Source: Sediminimonas qiaohouensis DSM 21189
GTDB lineage: Bacteria; Pseudomonadota; Alphaproteobacteria; Rhodobacterales; Rhodobacteraceae
Assembly: GCF_000423645.1 (NCBI RefSeq)
Contig: NZ_AUIJ01000009.1
Coordinates: forward strand, 1-64,000
Length of the DNA stretch: 64,000 nucleotides
Reading direction: 5' to 3'
The notes under the pieces are model-generated. The model was given only the letters and a program-made list of their open reading frames with translations, did no database searches and was not told the origin of the DNA. Shown piece by piece: positions 8,898-17,504 of the stretch. Within the stretch, counting starts at the first letter, position 1. Each line of letters starts with the position of its first letter. Both the position numbers and the translations under genes were made by a program.

Positions 8898-11800
8898 ATG
8901 AGCACACGACTCGCAACAGGCGGCCGCCTTCTCGACAAGGGCCGGCAGGTGTCGTTCACTTTCAACGGCAAGCGCATGACGGGCTGTGCCGGCGATACGC
9001 TGGCTTCGGCGCTGCTGGCCAATGACCAGGTGATGATGGGCCGCTCGTTCAAGTATCACCGCCCGCGCGGCGTGGTCGCCAGCGGCGCGGAAGAGCCGAA
9101 CGCGCTGGTGGGTCTGGGCACAGGCGCGCGGTTCGAGCCGAACCAGCGCGCCACCACGACCGAGCTGTTCGAGGGCCTGAGCGCCGCGTCGCAGAACCAC
9201 TGGCCAAGCCTTGATTACGACATCGGCGCGGTCAACCAGGCTTTTGCCCGGTTCCTGCCGGCGGGGTTCTATTACAAGATGTTCATGTTCCCGCGCGTGT
9301 TCTGGAAACATGTCTACGAGCCGTTCATCCGCCAATCCGCGGGCCTTGGCAAGGCGCCGGATGCCGAGACGCGCGATGCCGACACCTATGAGCATTTCCA
9401 CGCCTACACCGATGTCCTTGTGATCGGCGGTGGTATCGCGGGCCTGCAGGCGGCGCTGGCGGCGGGCCGGTCTGGCGCGCGGGTCCTGGTGATGGAGCAG
9501 ACGCCGCATTGGGGCGGGCGCGCGCCCGTCGATGGCGGCGAGGTGGACGGCAAACCGGCCGAGGCGTTCATCGACGCGGCGGTGGCCGAGTTGGAGGCGA
9601 TGGACAACGTCACCTTGCGGCTGCGCTGCATGGGGGCGGGGGTTTATGACCACGGCTATGTCCTGGGCTACGAGCGGCTGAGCGATCACGCGCCGGGTGC
9701 GGACGGGCCGCGCCATCGCCTGTGGCGGGTGCGCGCGGGGCAGGTGATCACCGCGACCGGCGCGATCGAGCGGCCGCTGTCATTCGCCGGCAACGACGTG
9801 CCGGGGGTGATGCTGGCCTCGGCTTTGCGTGACTACGTGGTCAACTGGGGCGTGTCGGCGGGCGACCGGACGGTCGTCGTGACCAACAATGACGACGCTT
9901 ACCGCACGGCGCTGGTGCTGCTGGATGCCGGGCTCAACGTGCCGCTGATACTGGATGCGCGCGCAGGCGGAGGCGGGGCGCTGGCCGATGAGGCGCGCGC
10001 GCGGGGTATCCGCGTGGAGACCGGAAAGGGAATTGCCAAGGTCAAGGGCCGCGCCCGCGTCACCGGCGTTGCGATCTGCGCGCAGGCGGGCGAGGGCGCG
10101 GTATTGGAAGAGGTGCCTTGCGACGCGGTGGCGATGTCGGGGGGCTGGTCGCCGGTGGTGCACCTGTGGTCGCATTGCGGCGGCAAGCTCAACTGGGACG
10201 ACGCGCTGGCGATGTTCCGCCCCGACGCGGGCCGCGCCCCCACTGGCCATGACGGCGCGCCTTTTGTCGCCGCCTGCGGCGCCGCCAACGGCGAGTTCGG
10301 GCTGAATGCGATCCTGAAAGATGCCAACACCGCCGGGCAAACTGCGGCGCGCGCCACCGGCCACAAGCCGGGCCGCAAGGGCGCGCCCAAGGCCAGCGAC
10401 GCCGGGGACGAGGCGCCGCTTGAGCAGGTGTGGCTGATGCCGCAGGGCGCCAATATCAAGCTACGGATGAAGGCGTGGCTGGATTACCAGAACGACGTGA
10501 AGGTGTCGGATGTGCAACTGGCCGCGCGCGAGGGCTATGAAAGCGTAGAGCACACCAAGCGCTATACCACGCTAGGGATGGCGACGGATCAGGGTAAGCT
10601 GAGCAATATCAACGGATTGGCGGTTCTTTCTAATGTATTGGGTCAACCGATACCGCAGGCCGGCACCACCACGTTCCGCCCGCCCTACACCCCGATCTCC
10701 ATGGGCGCCATTGCCGGCGAGGCGCGCGGCGCGCTGTTCCAGCCGATCCGCCGCACCACCGTGCATGACTGGCACGAGGCGCAAAACGCCTACATGGAGC
10801 CGGTCGGCCATTGGCGGCGGCCCTACTGCTTTCCCAAGGCGGGCGAAAGCCACGAGGACGCCGTGCAGCGCGAGGTGCGCGCCACCCGCGACAGCCTTGG
10901 CCTGCTGGACGCCTCGACGCTGGGCAAGCTGATCGTCAAGGGGCCTGATGCGGGCCGGTTCATGGACATGATGTATACCAACATGATGTCCAACCTGGCG
11001 GTGGGAAAATGCCGCTATGGCCTGATGTGCAGCGAAAACGGGTTCCTGATGGATGACGGCGTGGTCGCGCGCCTGTCCGATGATACCTGGCTGTGCCACA
11101 CCACCACCGGCGGGGCCGAGCGGGTGCATGCCCATATGGAGGAGTTCCTGCAAACCGAATGGTGGGATTGGCAGATCTTTGTCGCCAACGTGACCGAGCA
11201 ATACGCACAGTTCGGCGTGGTTGGCCCCAATTCCCGCAAGGTGTTGGAAAAGCTGGGCGGTGTGGACCTGTCGAAAGAGGCGCTGGCGTTCATGCAATGG
11301 ACCGAGGGCACGCTTGCGGGGATCGAAAGCCGTATCTTTCGTATATCTTTTTCCGGCGAATTGAGCTATGAAGTTGCGGTGCCGGCCAGCATGGGTCGCG
11401 CCTTCTGGAACAAGTTGCTGGAGGCGGGCAAAGAGTTTGGCGTGACCCCCTACGGCACCGAGGCCCTGCATATCATGCGGGCCGAGAAGGGCTTCATCAT
11501 GATCGGGGACGAGACCGACGGCACGGTGATCCCGCAGGACCTTGGCCTGAACTGGGCGATATCCAAGAAGAAAGAGGATTACATCGGCAAGCGCGCGCAG
11601 GCGCGCAGCTACATGACCAACCCCGAGCGGTGGAAGCTGGTGGGTCTTGAGACCGTGGATGGCAGCGTGCTGCCCGATGGCGCCTATGCCGTGGGCGAGG
11701 GCGTCAATGCCAACGGTCAGCGCGTGGTGCAGGGGCGGGTGACGTCGACCTACCACTCCCCGACCCTGGAGCGGGGGATCGCCATGGGGCTGGTCCTGCA

Positions 11801-11918
11801 CGGGCCCGACCGGATGGGCGAAGTGCTGGATTTCCCGCGGTTGGACGGCAGCATCGTGCAGGCAAAGATCGTCGATCATGTCTGGTTCGACAAGGACGGG
11901 GAGAAGCAGAATGTCTGA
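8898..11918 (+). CDS. soxA: Sarcosine oxidase subunit alpha
   Basis: 1006-residue large subunit. The N-terminal part has a ferredoxin-like fold region (FTFNGKRMTGCAGDTLASAL, SFKYHRPRGV). The middle is a pyridine-nucleotide binding Rossmann domain (VLVIGGGIAGLQAALAAGRS near residue 175). The last 400 residues are a GcvT-like aminomethyltransferase domain that passes the methyl carbon to tetrahydrofolate. The ATG at 8898 begins the family-typical N-terminus; the open frame upstream is not conserved. Its TGA overlaps the soxG start by 8 bases. Two AT-richer stretches lie inside (about 10540-10660 and 11330-11375). Confidence 0.95.
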   Translation: MSTRLATGGRLLDKGRQVSFTFNGKRMTGCAGDTLASALLANDQVMMGRSFKYHRPRGVVASGAEEPNALVGLGTGARFEPNQRATTTELFEGLSAASQNHWPSLDYDIGAVNQAFARFLPAGFYYKMFMFPRVFWKHVYEPFIRQSAGLGKAPDAETRDADTYEHFHAYTDVLVIGGGIAGLQAALAAGRSGARVLVMEQTPHWGGRAPVDGGEVDGKPAEAFIDAAVAELEAMDNVTLRLRCMGAGVYDHGYVLGYERLSDHAPGADGPRHRLWRVRAGQVITATGAIERPLSFAGNDVPGVMLASALRDYVVNWGVSAGDRTVVVTNNDDAYRTALVLLDAGLNVPLILDARAGGGGALADEARARGIRVETGKGIAKVKGRARVTGVAICAQAGEGAVLEEVPCDAVAMSGGWSPVVHLWSHCGGKLNWDDALAMFRPDAGRAPTGHDGAPFVAACGAANGEFGLNAILKDANTAGQTAARATGHKPGRKGAPKASDAGDEAPLEQVWLMPQGANIKLRMKAWLDYQNDVKVSDVQLAAREGYESVEHTKRYTTLGMATDQGKLSNINGLAVLSNVLGQPIPQAGTTTFRPPYTPISMGAIAGEARGALFQPIRRTTVHDWHEAQNAYMEPVGHWRRPYCFPKAGESHEDAVQREVRATRDSLGLLDASTLGKLIVKGPDAGRFMDMMYTNMMSNLAVGKCRYGLMCSENGFLMDDGVVARLSDDTWLCHTTTGGAERVHAHMEEFLQTEWWDWQIFVANVTEQYAQFGVVGPNSRKVLEKLGGVDLSKEALAFMQWTEGTLAGIESRIFRISFSGELSYEVAVPASMGRAFWNKLLEAGKEFGVTPYGTEALHIMRAEKGFIMIGDETDGTVIPQDLGLNWAISKKKEDYIGKRAQARSYMTNPERWKLVGLETVDGSVLPDGAYAVGEGVNANGQRVVQGRVTSTYHSPTLERGIAMGLVLHGPDRMGEVLDFPRLDGSIVQAKIVDHVWFDKDGEKQNV

Positions 11919-12492
11919 GGCGGCAAGCGCATTGAGCGGCGCGGCATACGAGGGTGGCCTGGTGCGGGTGGCCGATGCCGGTCTTCAGGGCATGGTCACG
12001 CTGCGCGGCGATCTGGAGGCGGAGGCGATCCGCGCGGCGGTGCGTGAGGCGTCGGGCTGCGACATGCCCGGCCAGCGCGCGATCACCGCTGAGGGCGATG
12101 CGGCGGTGGCGTGGATGGCGCCCGACGAGGTTCTGATTCTGGGGCCGCACGCACGCGCGGGTGACACCTGCGCGGCGCTTGAGGCGGCGTTGCAGGGGCA
12201 GCACCACCTGGCGGTGAACGTGTCGGACGCGCGGGCGCTGTTCACGGTGACGGGCGAGGATGCGGCGGTGCGCGAGGTATTGGCCAAGCTGGCGCCGGTG
12301 GACCTGTCGCCGGGGGCGTTCGGGCCGGGCGATTTCCGGCGCTCGCGGTTGGCGCAGGTGCCCGGCGCGTTCTGGATGCCGCAGGCAGGCGTAATGCGCG
12401 TGATCTGCTTTCGCTCGGTGGCGCAATACGTGTTCGATTTGCTATGCACCTCTGCGGCGCCGGGCAGCCGGGTGGGGTATTTCGAAGCCTGA
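11911..12492 (+). CDS. soxG: Sarcosine oxidase subunit gamma
   Basis: 193 residues, the expected size for the gamma subunit, which has a GcvT-like fold and completes the alpha-beta-gamma-delta complex. Typical stretches are LRGDL near the start, AWMAPDEVLILGP, and the C-terminal CFRSVAQYVFDLL. The ATG overlaps the end of soxA (ATGTCTGA), indicating translational coupling. Last gene of the operon; no terminator is evident in the 127 bases before sodB. Confidence 0.92.
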   Translation: MSEAASALSGAAYEGGLVRVADAGLQGMVTLRGDLEAEAIRAAVREASGCDMPGQRAITAEGDAAVAWMAPDEVLILGPHARAGDTCAALEAALQGQHHLAVNVSDARALFTVTGEDAAVREVLAKLAPVDLSPGAFGPGDFRRSRLAQVPGAFWMPQAGVMRVICFRSVAQYVFDLLCTSAAPGSRVGYFEA

Positions 12493-12543
12493 GCCGACCG
12501 TCGGCGCCGCGCCGCTATTTGCCCGGTCCGTGGTCGGGCGGGG

Positions 12544-12573
12544 TTGACGCCCCGCTGCGGGCGGACCACTTAT
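12544..12573 (+). promoter_or_regulatory. Candidate sigma-70-type promoter of sodB
   Basis: TTGACG at 12544-12549 matches five of six -35 bases. ACTTAT at 12568-12573 is a poor -10 (three of six) with an 18-base spacer. It would start transcription about 40 bases before the sodB ATG. Weak evidence. Confidence 0.35.
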
Positions 12574-12619
12574 CCGGTACCAGACAATTTCAACGCACGA
12601 ACAACGAGGGGGGCCTGAT

Positions 12620-13219
12620 ATGGCTTTTGAACTTCCTGATCTTCCCTATGCGCATGACGCCCTGGCAGACCTGGGCATGTCGCGCGAGACAATGGAATAC
12701 CACCACGATATTCACCACAAGGCCTATGTCGATAACGGCAACAAGCTGATTTCTGGCACCGAATGGGAAGGCAAGCCCGTCGAAGAGATCATCAAGGGCA
12801 CCTATGACAAGTCGGCCGTCGCGCAGAGCGGTATTTTCAACAACGCTAGCCAGCACTGGAACCACAGCCAGTTCTGGGAAATGATGGGGCCGGGCAAGAC
12901 CGGGATGCCCGGTGAGCTGGAAAAGGCGCTGACCGAGGCGTTCGGCAGCGTTGACAAGTTCAAGGAGGACTTTGCCGCCGCGGGCGCCGGGCAGTTCGGC
13001 TCGGGCTGGGCGTGGCTGGTCAAGGATACGGATGGCAGCCTCAAGGTGACCAAGACGGAAAACGGGGTGAACCCGCTTTGCTTTGGTCAGACGGCACTGC
13101 TGGGATGCGATGTGTGGGAGCATTCCTATTACATCGATTTCCGCAACAAGCGGCCGGCCTACCTGCAGAATTTCCTGGAAAACCTGGTGAACTGGGAAAA
13201 CGTGGCTGCGCGCATGTAA
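12620..13219 (+). CDS. sodB: Superoxide dismutase, Fe type
   Basis: 199 residues; disproportionates superoxide to oxygen and peroxide in the cytoplasm. Metal ligands are His28, His82 (ASQHWNHSQFW), Asp164 and His168 (DVWEHSYYIDF). Gln78, in the position of the second-sphere Gln of Fe enzymes, favours iron over manganese, although cambialistic forms exist. GAGGGGG precedes the ATG. A strong terminator follows. Its position after the peroxide-producing sarcosine oxidase may be chance or a shared oxidative-stress context. Confidence 0.95.
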   Translation: MAFELPDLPYAHDALADLGMSRETMEYHHDIHHKAYVDNGNKLISGTEWEGKPVEEIIKGTYDKSAVAQSGIFNNASQHWNHSQFWEMMGPGKTGMPGELEKALTEAFGSVDKFKEDFAAAGAGQFGSGWAWLVKDTDGSLKVTKTENGVNPLCFGQTALLGCDVWEHSYYIDFRNKRPAYLQNFLENLVNWENVAARM

Positions 13220-13249
13220 GCGCCGCGCGAATGCCGCGAGAGGATGGGA

Positions 13250-13281
13250 CGCCCCGCTGCATGCCAGCGGGGCGTTTTTTT
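13250..13281 (+). terminator. Rho-independent terminator of sodB
   Basis: Perfect 10-bp stem CGCCCCGCTG / CAGCGGGGCG (13250-13259, 13265-13274), loop CATGC, then seven T (13275-13281). It begins 31 bases after the sodB stop. It is the clearest intrinsic terminator on the plus strand. Confidence 0.95.
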
Positions 13282-13301
13282 GTTTGGGCGCGCGGGAGTG
13301 G

Positions 13302-13366
13302 TGGGGGCTTTGCCCCCCGCCGCCCGGTGGGCGGCTCCCCCCAGGATATTTCGGGCCAGAAGAAGC
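13302..13366 (+). repeat. Intergenic repeat, type A
   Basis: Plus orientation. GGGGGCTTTGCCCCCC forms a hairpin, then GCCGCCCGGTGGGCGGC forms a second, then CCCCCCAGGATATTTCGGG and CCAGAAGAAG. It sits 20 bases behind the sodB terminator, so it is not needed to end sodB transcription. The remaining bases to 13467 carry no gene. Confidence 0.8.
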
Positions 13367-13467
13367 CGGGGCGCGGAATATTGCGTTATTTGATCTGGAT
13401 CGTTTTGCTGGCGGGCTGTTTTGTGGTTTCCTGAGTGCGTGTAATTGGAAACGATGGGAGATGGATG

Positions 13468-13923
13468 ATGGCCAAACTCCAGAAGAAGGCGTGGGTTCTG
13501 GTGGCGGACGGTGAAAAGGCGCTGTTCATGCGCAACACCGCGGGGGCGGCGCATCCCGAGTTGGAGATCGTGCGCGTCGAGTCGCAGGAAAATCCGCGTC
13601 AGGGTGAGCAGACAGCCGACCGGCCCGGGCGCATGCCCGACAGCGGGGCGGGGCAGTTCTCGGCGATGGAGGAGCCCGACTGGCACCGGTTGGCCAAGGA
13701 CAGGTTTGCCGCCGGGATTGCGGCCACGTTGAACCGCGAGGCGTTGAAAGGGGCGTTCGAAGAGATCGTCCTGGTCGCGCCGCCCAGGACGTTGGGCGAG
13801 TTGCGCGACCAGTTGCACGAGGCGGCGACGGCGCGCGTATGCGCGGAGATCCCCAAGACCCTGACCAATCATCCCCTGCCCGAGATCAAGCGCCGGGTGC
13901 TGGACGCGCTGGCGGAGCTGTAG
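13468..13923 (+). CDS. Host attachment family protein (baeRF/eRF1-like)
   Basis: 151 residues. The N-terminus WVLVADGEKALFM and the later EIVLVAPPRTLGELRDQL match the family described as 'protein required for attachment to host cells', which resembles the baeRF release-factor fold. A typical middle stretch has RPGRMPDSGAGQFSAMEEPDWH. Of two adjacent ATG codons, 13468 was chosen for its 7-base distance from GGGAG. The family name derives from an Agrobacterium attachment locus; its biochemical role is unproven. Confidence 0.75.
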   Translation: MAKLQKKAWVLVADGEKALFMRNTAGAAHPELEIVRVESQENPRQGEQTADRPGRMPDSGAGQFSAMEEPDWHRLAKDRFAAGIAATLNREALKGAFEEIVLVAPPRTLGELRDQLHEAATARVCAEIPKTLTNHPLPEIKRRVLDALAEL

Positions 13924-13976
13924 CGCGCCAGCGGGAGCGTGAAATAGCCATTGTACCGCCCGCCGCTTTGCGGCAG

Positions 13977-13997
13977 CTATGCATTATACGTGCATAG
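13977..13997. promoter_or_regulatory. 7-bp dyad (operator candidate) upstream of rarD
   Basis: CTATGCA and TGCATAG flank a 7-base AT-rich centre (TTATACG). It lies 19 bases before the chosen start. The symmetry fits a small dimeric regulator, but nothing identifies which one. Confidence 0.4.
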
Positions 13998-14015
13998 GCT
14001 GAGGCGAGTGTGGTG

Positions 14016-14942
14016 ATGAACGAGGCGGCCAAGGGCGTGGCGGCGATGGTGGCGGCCTGCACCATCTGGGGACTGTCGCCGCTTTATTACAAGATGTTGG
14101 CGCATATCCCGCCGATTGAGATCCTGGCGCATCGCACGCTGTGGTCGATGCTGTTCTTTGCCGGTGTTTTGCTGCTGCAAAGCCGGTTGGGGGAGTTGCG
14201 CCGCGCCCTTGGCGGGGTGCGCGCGGCGGTGATCATCGGGTTTGCGGCGCTGATGATCTCGACCAACTGGTTCATCTTCATCATGTCGATCCAGATCGGC
14301 AAGGCGACCGAGGCGTCGATGGGGTATTACCTGTTCCCGCTGGTGGCGGTGGTGATCGGCATGGTGGCGTTCGGTGAAAAGCTGGGTCGGGCGCAGGCCG
14401 TGGCGGTGGCGTTGGCGGCGATGGCGGTGGCGCTGTTGACCTATGGGCTTGGTGTGGCGCCTTGGATTGCGCTCATCTTATCTATTAGCTTTGGCATGTA
14501 TGGCCTTGTAAAGAAATACATTTCGGTGGGGCCGGTTGTATCGGTCACGGGCGAGGTTCTGCTGCTGTCACCGATCGCGCTGCTGGTGTTGTGGATCGTT
14601 CACACCGGCGGCGATGGCGGCGGTGCGTTCGGCGCGTCTGTGTCTGACAGCGCGCTGCTGGCGTTTTCGGGGCCATTGACGGGCACGCCGCTGATCTTGT
14701 TTTCCTACGCCACGCGGCGGGTGCGCATGGCGACGGTCGGGTTGGTGCAATACCTCAACCCGACCTTGCAGTTCTTCTGCGCCGTGATCGTGTTCGGCGA
14801 GCCGTTCGGCACCTGGCACGCGGCTGCGTTTGCGTTGATCTGGACCGCTCTGGCGATCTATTCATTCACCGCGCTGCGGGCCGAAAGGGCGGCGCGTAGG
14901 GCGCGGGCCAGTTCCTCGGCGGTGGCGACGGGGGTGAGGTAG
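14016..14942 (+). CDS. rarD: RarD-type EamA family transporter
   Basis: 308 residues with ten predicted membrane helices in two EamA halves. RarD features are the N-terminal TIWGLSPLYYKML, the HRTLWS motif, and late RVRMATVGLVQYLNPTLQF. E. coli RarD is linked to chloramphenicol sensitivity; its substrate is not settled. GAGGCGAG lies 7 bases before ATG 14016; two GTG codons at 14010 and 14013 are alternatives. Its 3' end overlaps the convergent LOG gene by 85 bases. The segment near 14470-14530 is noticeably AT-richer. Confidence 0.85.
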   Translation: MNEAAKGVAAMVAACTIWGLSPLYYKMLAHIPPIEILAHRTLWSMLFFAGVLLLQSRLGELRRALGGVRAAVIIGFAALMISTNWFIFIMSIQIGKATEASMGYYLFPLVAVVIGMVAFGEKLGRAQAVAVALAAMAVALLTYGLGVAPWIALILSISFGMYGLVKKYISVGPVVSVTGEVLLLSPIALLVLWIVHTGGDGGGAFGASVSDSALLAFSGPLTGTPLILFSYATRRVRMATVGLVQYLNPTLQFFCAVIVFGEPFGTWHAAAFALIWTALAIYSFTALRAERAARRARASSSAVATGVR

Positions 14943-15454
14943 CCCATCAGCGACTCGTCGGCAAAGCCCTGGTCGATGACGTGGCGCAAAAGCGCCAGCA
15001 GCGGCTGCCAGTAGCCATCGGTATCGAGCAGGAAGATCGGCTTGGCGTGCAGGCCCAGTTGCCGCCATGTGAGCACCTCGAACAGTTCGTCCAGCGAGCC
15101 CGCGCCGCCGGGCAGCACCACGATGGCCTGCGCGTTCATGAACATCACCTTCTTGCGCTCGTGCATGGTTTCGGTGACGACGAAGCGCGACAGGTCCCGC
15201 TTGCCCACTTCGCGCTCAAGCAGGTGCACGGGGATCACGCCGAAGGTGTCGCCGCCGACGGCCTGGGCGCTGCGGGCGACGGCGCCCATCAGGCCGATAT
15301 CGCCCGCGCCATAGACCAATTGCCACCCCGCCCCGGCGATGGCGCGGCCCAACTTCTGGGCCTCGCGTTCGAAGCTAGGGTTTGCGCCCGCGCGCGATCC
15401 GCAATAAACGCATACCGAGGGACGGGTCGGAGCGCGGGGTGTGGTATGTGTCAT
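14858..15454 (-). CDS. LOG family protein (cytokinin riboside 5'-monophosphate phosphoribohydrolase-like)
   Basis: 198 residues with a Rossmann-like fold: VCVYCGSRAGANP near the N-terminus, YGAGDIGLMG, and the family motif PGGAGSLDELFE (usually PGGxGTxxE; here Ser replaces Thr). LOG enzymes split ribose-phosphate from AMP or cytokinin nucleotides. ATG 15454 was chosen because homology starts there. Convergent with rarD, 85-base overlap of coding ends. Divergent from the LysM gene. Confidence 0.88.
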   Translation of the reverse strand: MTHTTPRAPTRPSVCVYCGSRAGANPSFEREAQKLGRAIAGAGWQLVYGAGDIGLMGAVARSAQAVGGDTFGVIPVHLLEREVGKRDLSRFVVTETMHERKKVMFMNAQAIVVLPGGAGSLDELFEVLTWRQLGLHAKPIFLLDTDGYWQPLLALLRHVIDQGFADESLMGYLTPVATAEELARALRAALSARSAVNE

Positions 15455-15485
15455 TGGGTCATCCGATATGTTGTCAAACGTGCTT

Positions 15486-15514
15486 TTGACCCCTGATAGC
15501 CCTGTTGATAAGGT
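15486..15514 (+). promoter_or_regulatory. Candidate promoter of the LysM gene
   Basis: TTGACC (15486-15491) and TAAGGT (15509-15514) with a 17-base spacer, predicting a start about 37 bases before the ATG. The -35 is good, the -10 only half matching. Confidence 0.4.
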
Positions 15515-15557
15515 CACTCAACCGCCGTGAACAAACGGCCGGAGGGAAGGGAAGCGA

Positions 15558-17414
15558 ATGTTCGGAAAGGCAGGACTGGCGGGGGCACAATCCCTGACCA
15601 TCAGCGGAATCGTGGTGGCGGGTGTTGCCGCGATCGGCGTCTATACCTTTGGCGGCTTCGGCGATGATCCCGCCCCGCAAGATCCTGTGTCGCAACAGGC
15701 CCCGGCCGAGGGGGACGGCGAAGCCACCCAAGACGATGAGCGCCCGCCCCAGGCGCGCGAGCAGAGCAAGGGCGCACCTTCCGTTGGGGATGCCGCGCCG
15801 GAGGGCACCGACAAGCCCGAGGCGAGCGCCCCGCGCCCGCCCAGTTTCGACACCGTGCGCGTGGCGCCGGACGGAACGGCGGTCATTGGCGGGCGCGGCG
15901 CCCCCGGTGCGACGCTTGAGGTGCTGCTGGATGACGAGGCGGTGTCGGACCTGGATATCGGTGCGGACGGGGCATTCGCCCAGATCCTGACGCTGGAGCC
16001 GTCGCAATCGCCGCGTGTCCTGAGCCTTGTGATGGAGCTGAACGGCGAAAGGATCCCGTCCGATGATGCCGTGATCGTCGCGCCCTTCGGCGCCGAGCCC
16101 GCGCCCGAGCCCAGCCCGGAGCGGGCACCCGATGCCACCGGCGATGACATGGTGGTTGCCGATGCGGGGGAACAGGACGCGCAGAGCGGAGAACCGGGGC
16201 CGGCCGAGACAACCGCGCCGCAACAGGATGCGCCCACCGAGGCTGACGCGGCCCCCAAGGCCGAGATCGCCGAGGCGCCGGAGGTTGAAACGGCCCAAGC
16301 CGTTGAGGCACCCGAGACGGACGGGCCGTCCGGTACGGAGCAGGCAGACGCCACGTCTGAGGAGGCGCCCCAGCAGGCAGACGCCGCGCCCACGACAACG
16401 CCAAAACCTGAGCCAGCGCCAGAGCCAGCGCCAGAGCCAGAGGCGCGGCAACTGGCCGATGCAGGCGAGGACGCGAAACCCGAAGTTGAGGATGCAACGG
16501 CAATGGACGCCGCCCGGGCACCCGGGGCAGATGGCACCCCCACCCGTGCCAAGGTCCCCGCCGCCGGGGCCGGGGTTCCGGCGCAATACATCGCGGCGGC
16601 CGGTATGGCGCCCGCGCAGGATGAGCCGTCCGCACCCGCGCCCGACGTGGCCGAAAGCGCACCCGCCGCCGCCACGCCGCCGCAGGCCGGGGAGGCGCAG
16701 GCGCCGGAGGTCTCGATCGCTGGCGATGACGGCGCGCCCGAAACCGCGCCCGAAACCGCGCCTGTGCCCGAGATGACCGCGCAGGCCGATGCCGCCGCCA
16801 CGACGCCCGAGGCGCCCGCGGTCCTGTTGACGACGCGCGACGGGGTGCGCCTGATGCAGCCCTCGGGCGGCGGCGCGCAGACGCCCGAGGCGATGGCGCA
16901 GCTTTCGATTGACACGATCAGCTACTCCGACACCGGCGAGGTGCAGATCGCCGGCCGCGGCGAGGGGGAGCGCTTTGTCCGGGTCTACGTGGACAACGCG
17001 CCGATCACCACCTCGCGGATCGCGCCCGATGGCAACTGGAGCAGCACGCTGCCCAATGTCGATGCCGGGGTCTATACCCTGCGGGTGGACCAGATCGACG
17101 AGGCCGGCGAGGTGATGGAGCGGGTCGAGACGCCCTTCAAGCGCGAGGACAAGCAAAAGCTGGCGCGCGTGCTGGAGAAAACGACCAAAGGTGCCGCGGA
17201 TGATGCCGCCCCGGCGGTGCGCCGCGTGGTGGTGCAGCGCGGCAATACCCTGTGGGGGATCGCGCGGCGCAACTACGGCGAGGGGATCTTGTACGTGCGG
17301 GTGTTCGACGCCAATCGCGACAAGATCCGCCATCCCGACCTGATCTATCCGGGGCAGGTGTTCACCGTGCCCGAGCCGGAGCAAGAGACCGAGCCCGAGT
17401 CAGAGCAGGAGTGA
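15558..17414 (+). CDS. LysM domain envelope protein with long disordered linker
   Basis: 618 residues. An N-terminal hydrophobic segment (SLTISGIVVAGVAAIGVYTF) acts as signal anchor. Residues of about 95-180 and 440-540 are two similar beta-rich modules (GRGAPGATLEVLLDD; GRGEGERFVRVYVD), separated by a long Ala/Pro/Glu linker with short tandem repeats (PEPAPEPAPEPE, PETAPETAP). The C-terminus is a LysM domain (VQRGNTLWGIARRNYG ... HPDLIYPGQVFTVP) that binds peptidoglycan. GGAGGGAAGGGAAG precedes the ATG. Its likely job is an inner-membrane anchored protein reaching the cell wall. Family name not known to me. Confidence 0.85.
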   Translation: MFGKAGLAGAQSLTISGIVVAGVAAIGVYTFGGFGDDPAPQDPVSQQAPAEGDGEATQDDERPPQAREQSKGAPSVGDAAPEGTDKPEASAPRPPSFDTVRVAPDGTAVIGGRGAPGATLEVLLDDEAVSDLDIGADGAFAQILTLEPSQSPRVLSLVMELNGERIPSDDAVIVAPFGAEPAPEPSPERAPDATGDDMVVADAGEQDAQSGEPGPAETTAPQQDAPTEADAAPKAEIAEAPEVETAQAVEAPETDGPSGTEQADATSEEAPQQADAAPTTTPKPEPAPEPAPEPEARQLADAGEDAKPEVEDATAMDAARAPGADGTPTRAKVPAAGAGVPAQYIAAAGMAPAQDEPSAPAPDVAESAPAAATPPQAGEAQAPEVSIAGDDGAPETAPETAPVPEMTAQADAAATTPEAPAVLLTTRDGVRLMQPSGGGAQTPEAMAQLSIDTISYSDTGEVQIAGRGEGERFVRVYVDNAPITTSRIAPDGNWSSTLPNVDAGVYTLRVDQIDEAGEVMERVETPFKREDKQKLARVLEKTTKGAADDAAPAVRRVVVQRGNTLWGIARRNYGEGILYVRVFDANRDKIRHPDLIYPGQVFTVPEPEQETEPESEQE

Positions 17415-17504
17415 TCGGCACAGGCGAACGCGGCGGCAAGGCTGGTCATCGGGGCGGCGGGGGGCTATCTGTGCCTCGCACTGTTCAACTTGAGAAAGCC
17501 CCCT

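Noticed and set aside
13468-13923. Host attachment protein as a virulence or symbiosis factor
   Set aside because: The family is widespread in free-living bacteria and the name comes from one old locus; no adhesion feature such as a signal peptide is present.
15474-17384. Long minus-strand frame across the LysM gene
   Set aside because: The LysM protein has recognisable domains and a strong ribosome site; the opposite frame is low-complexity Arg/Gly/Leu and has none.
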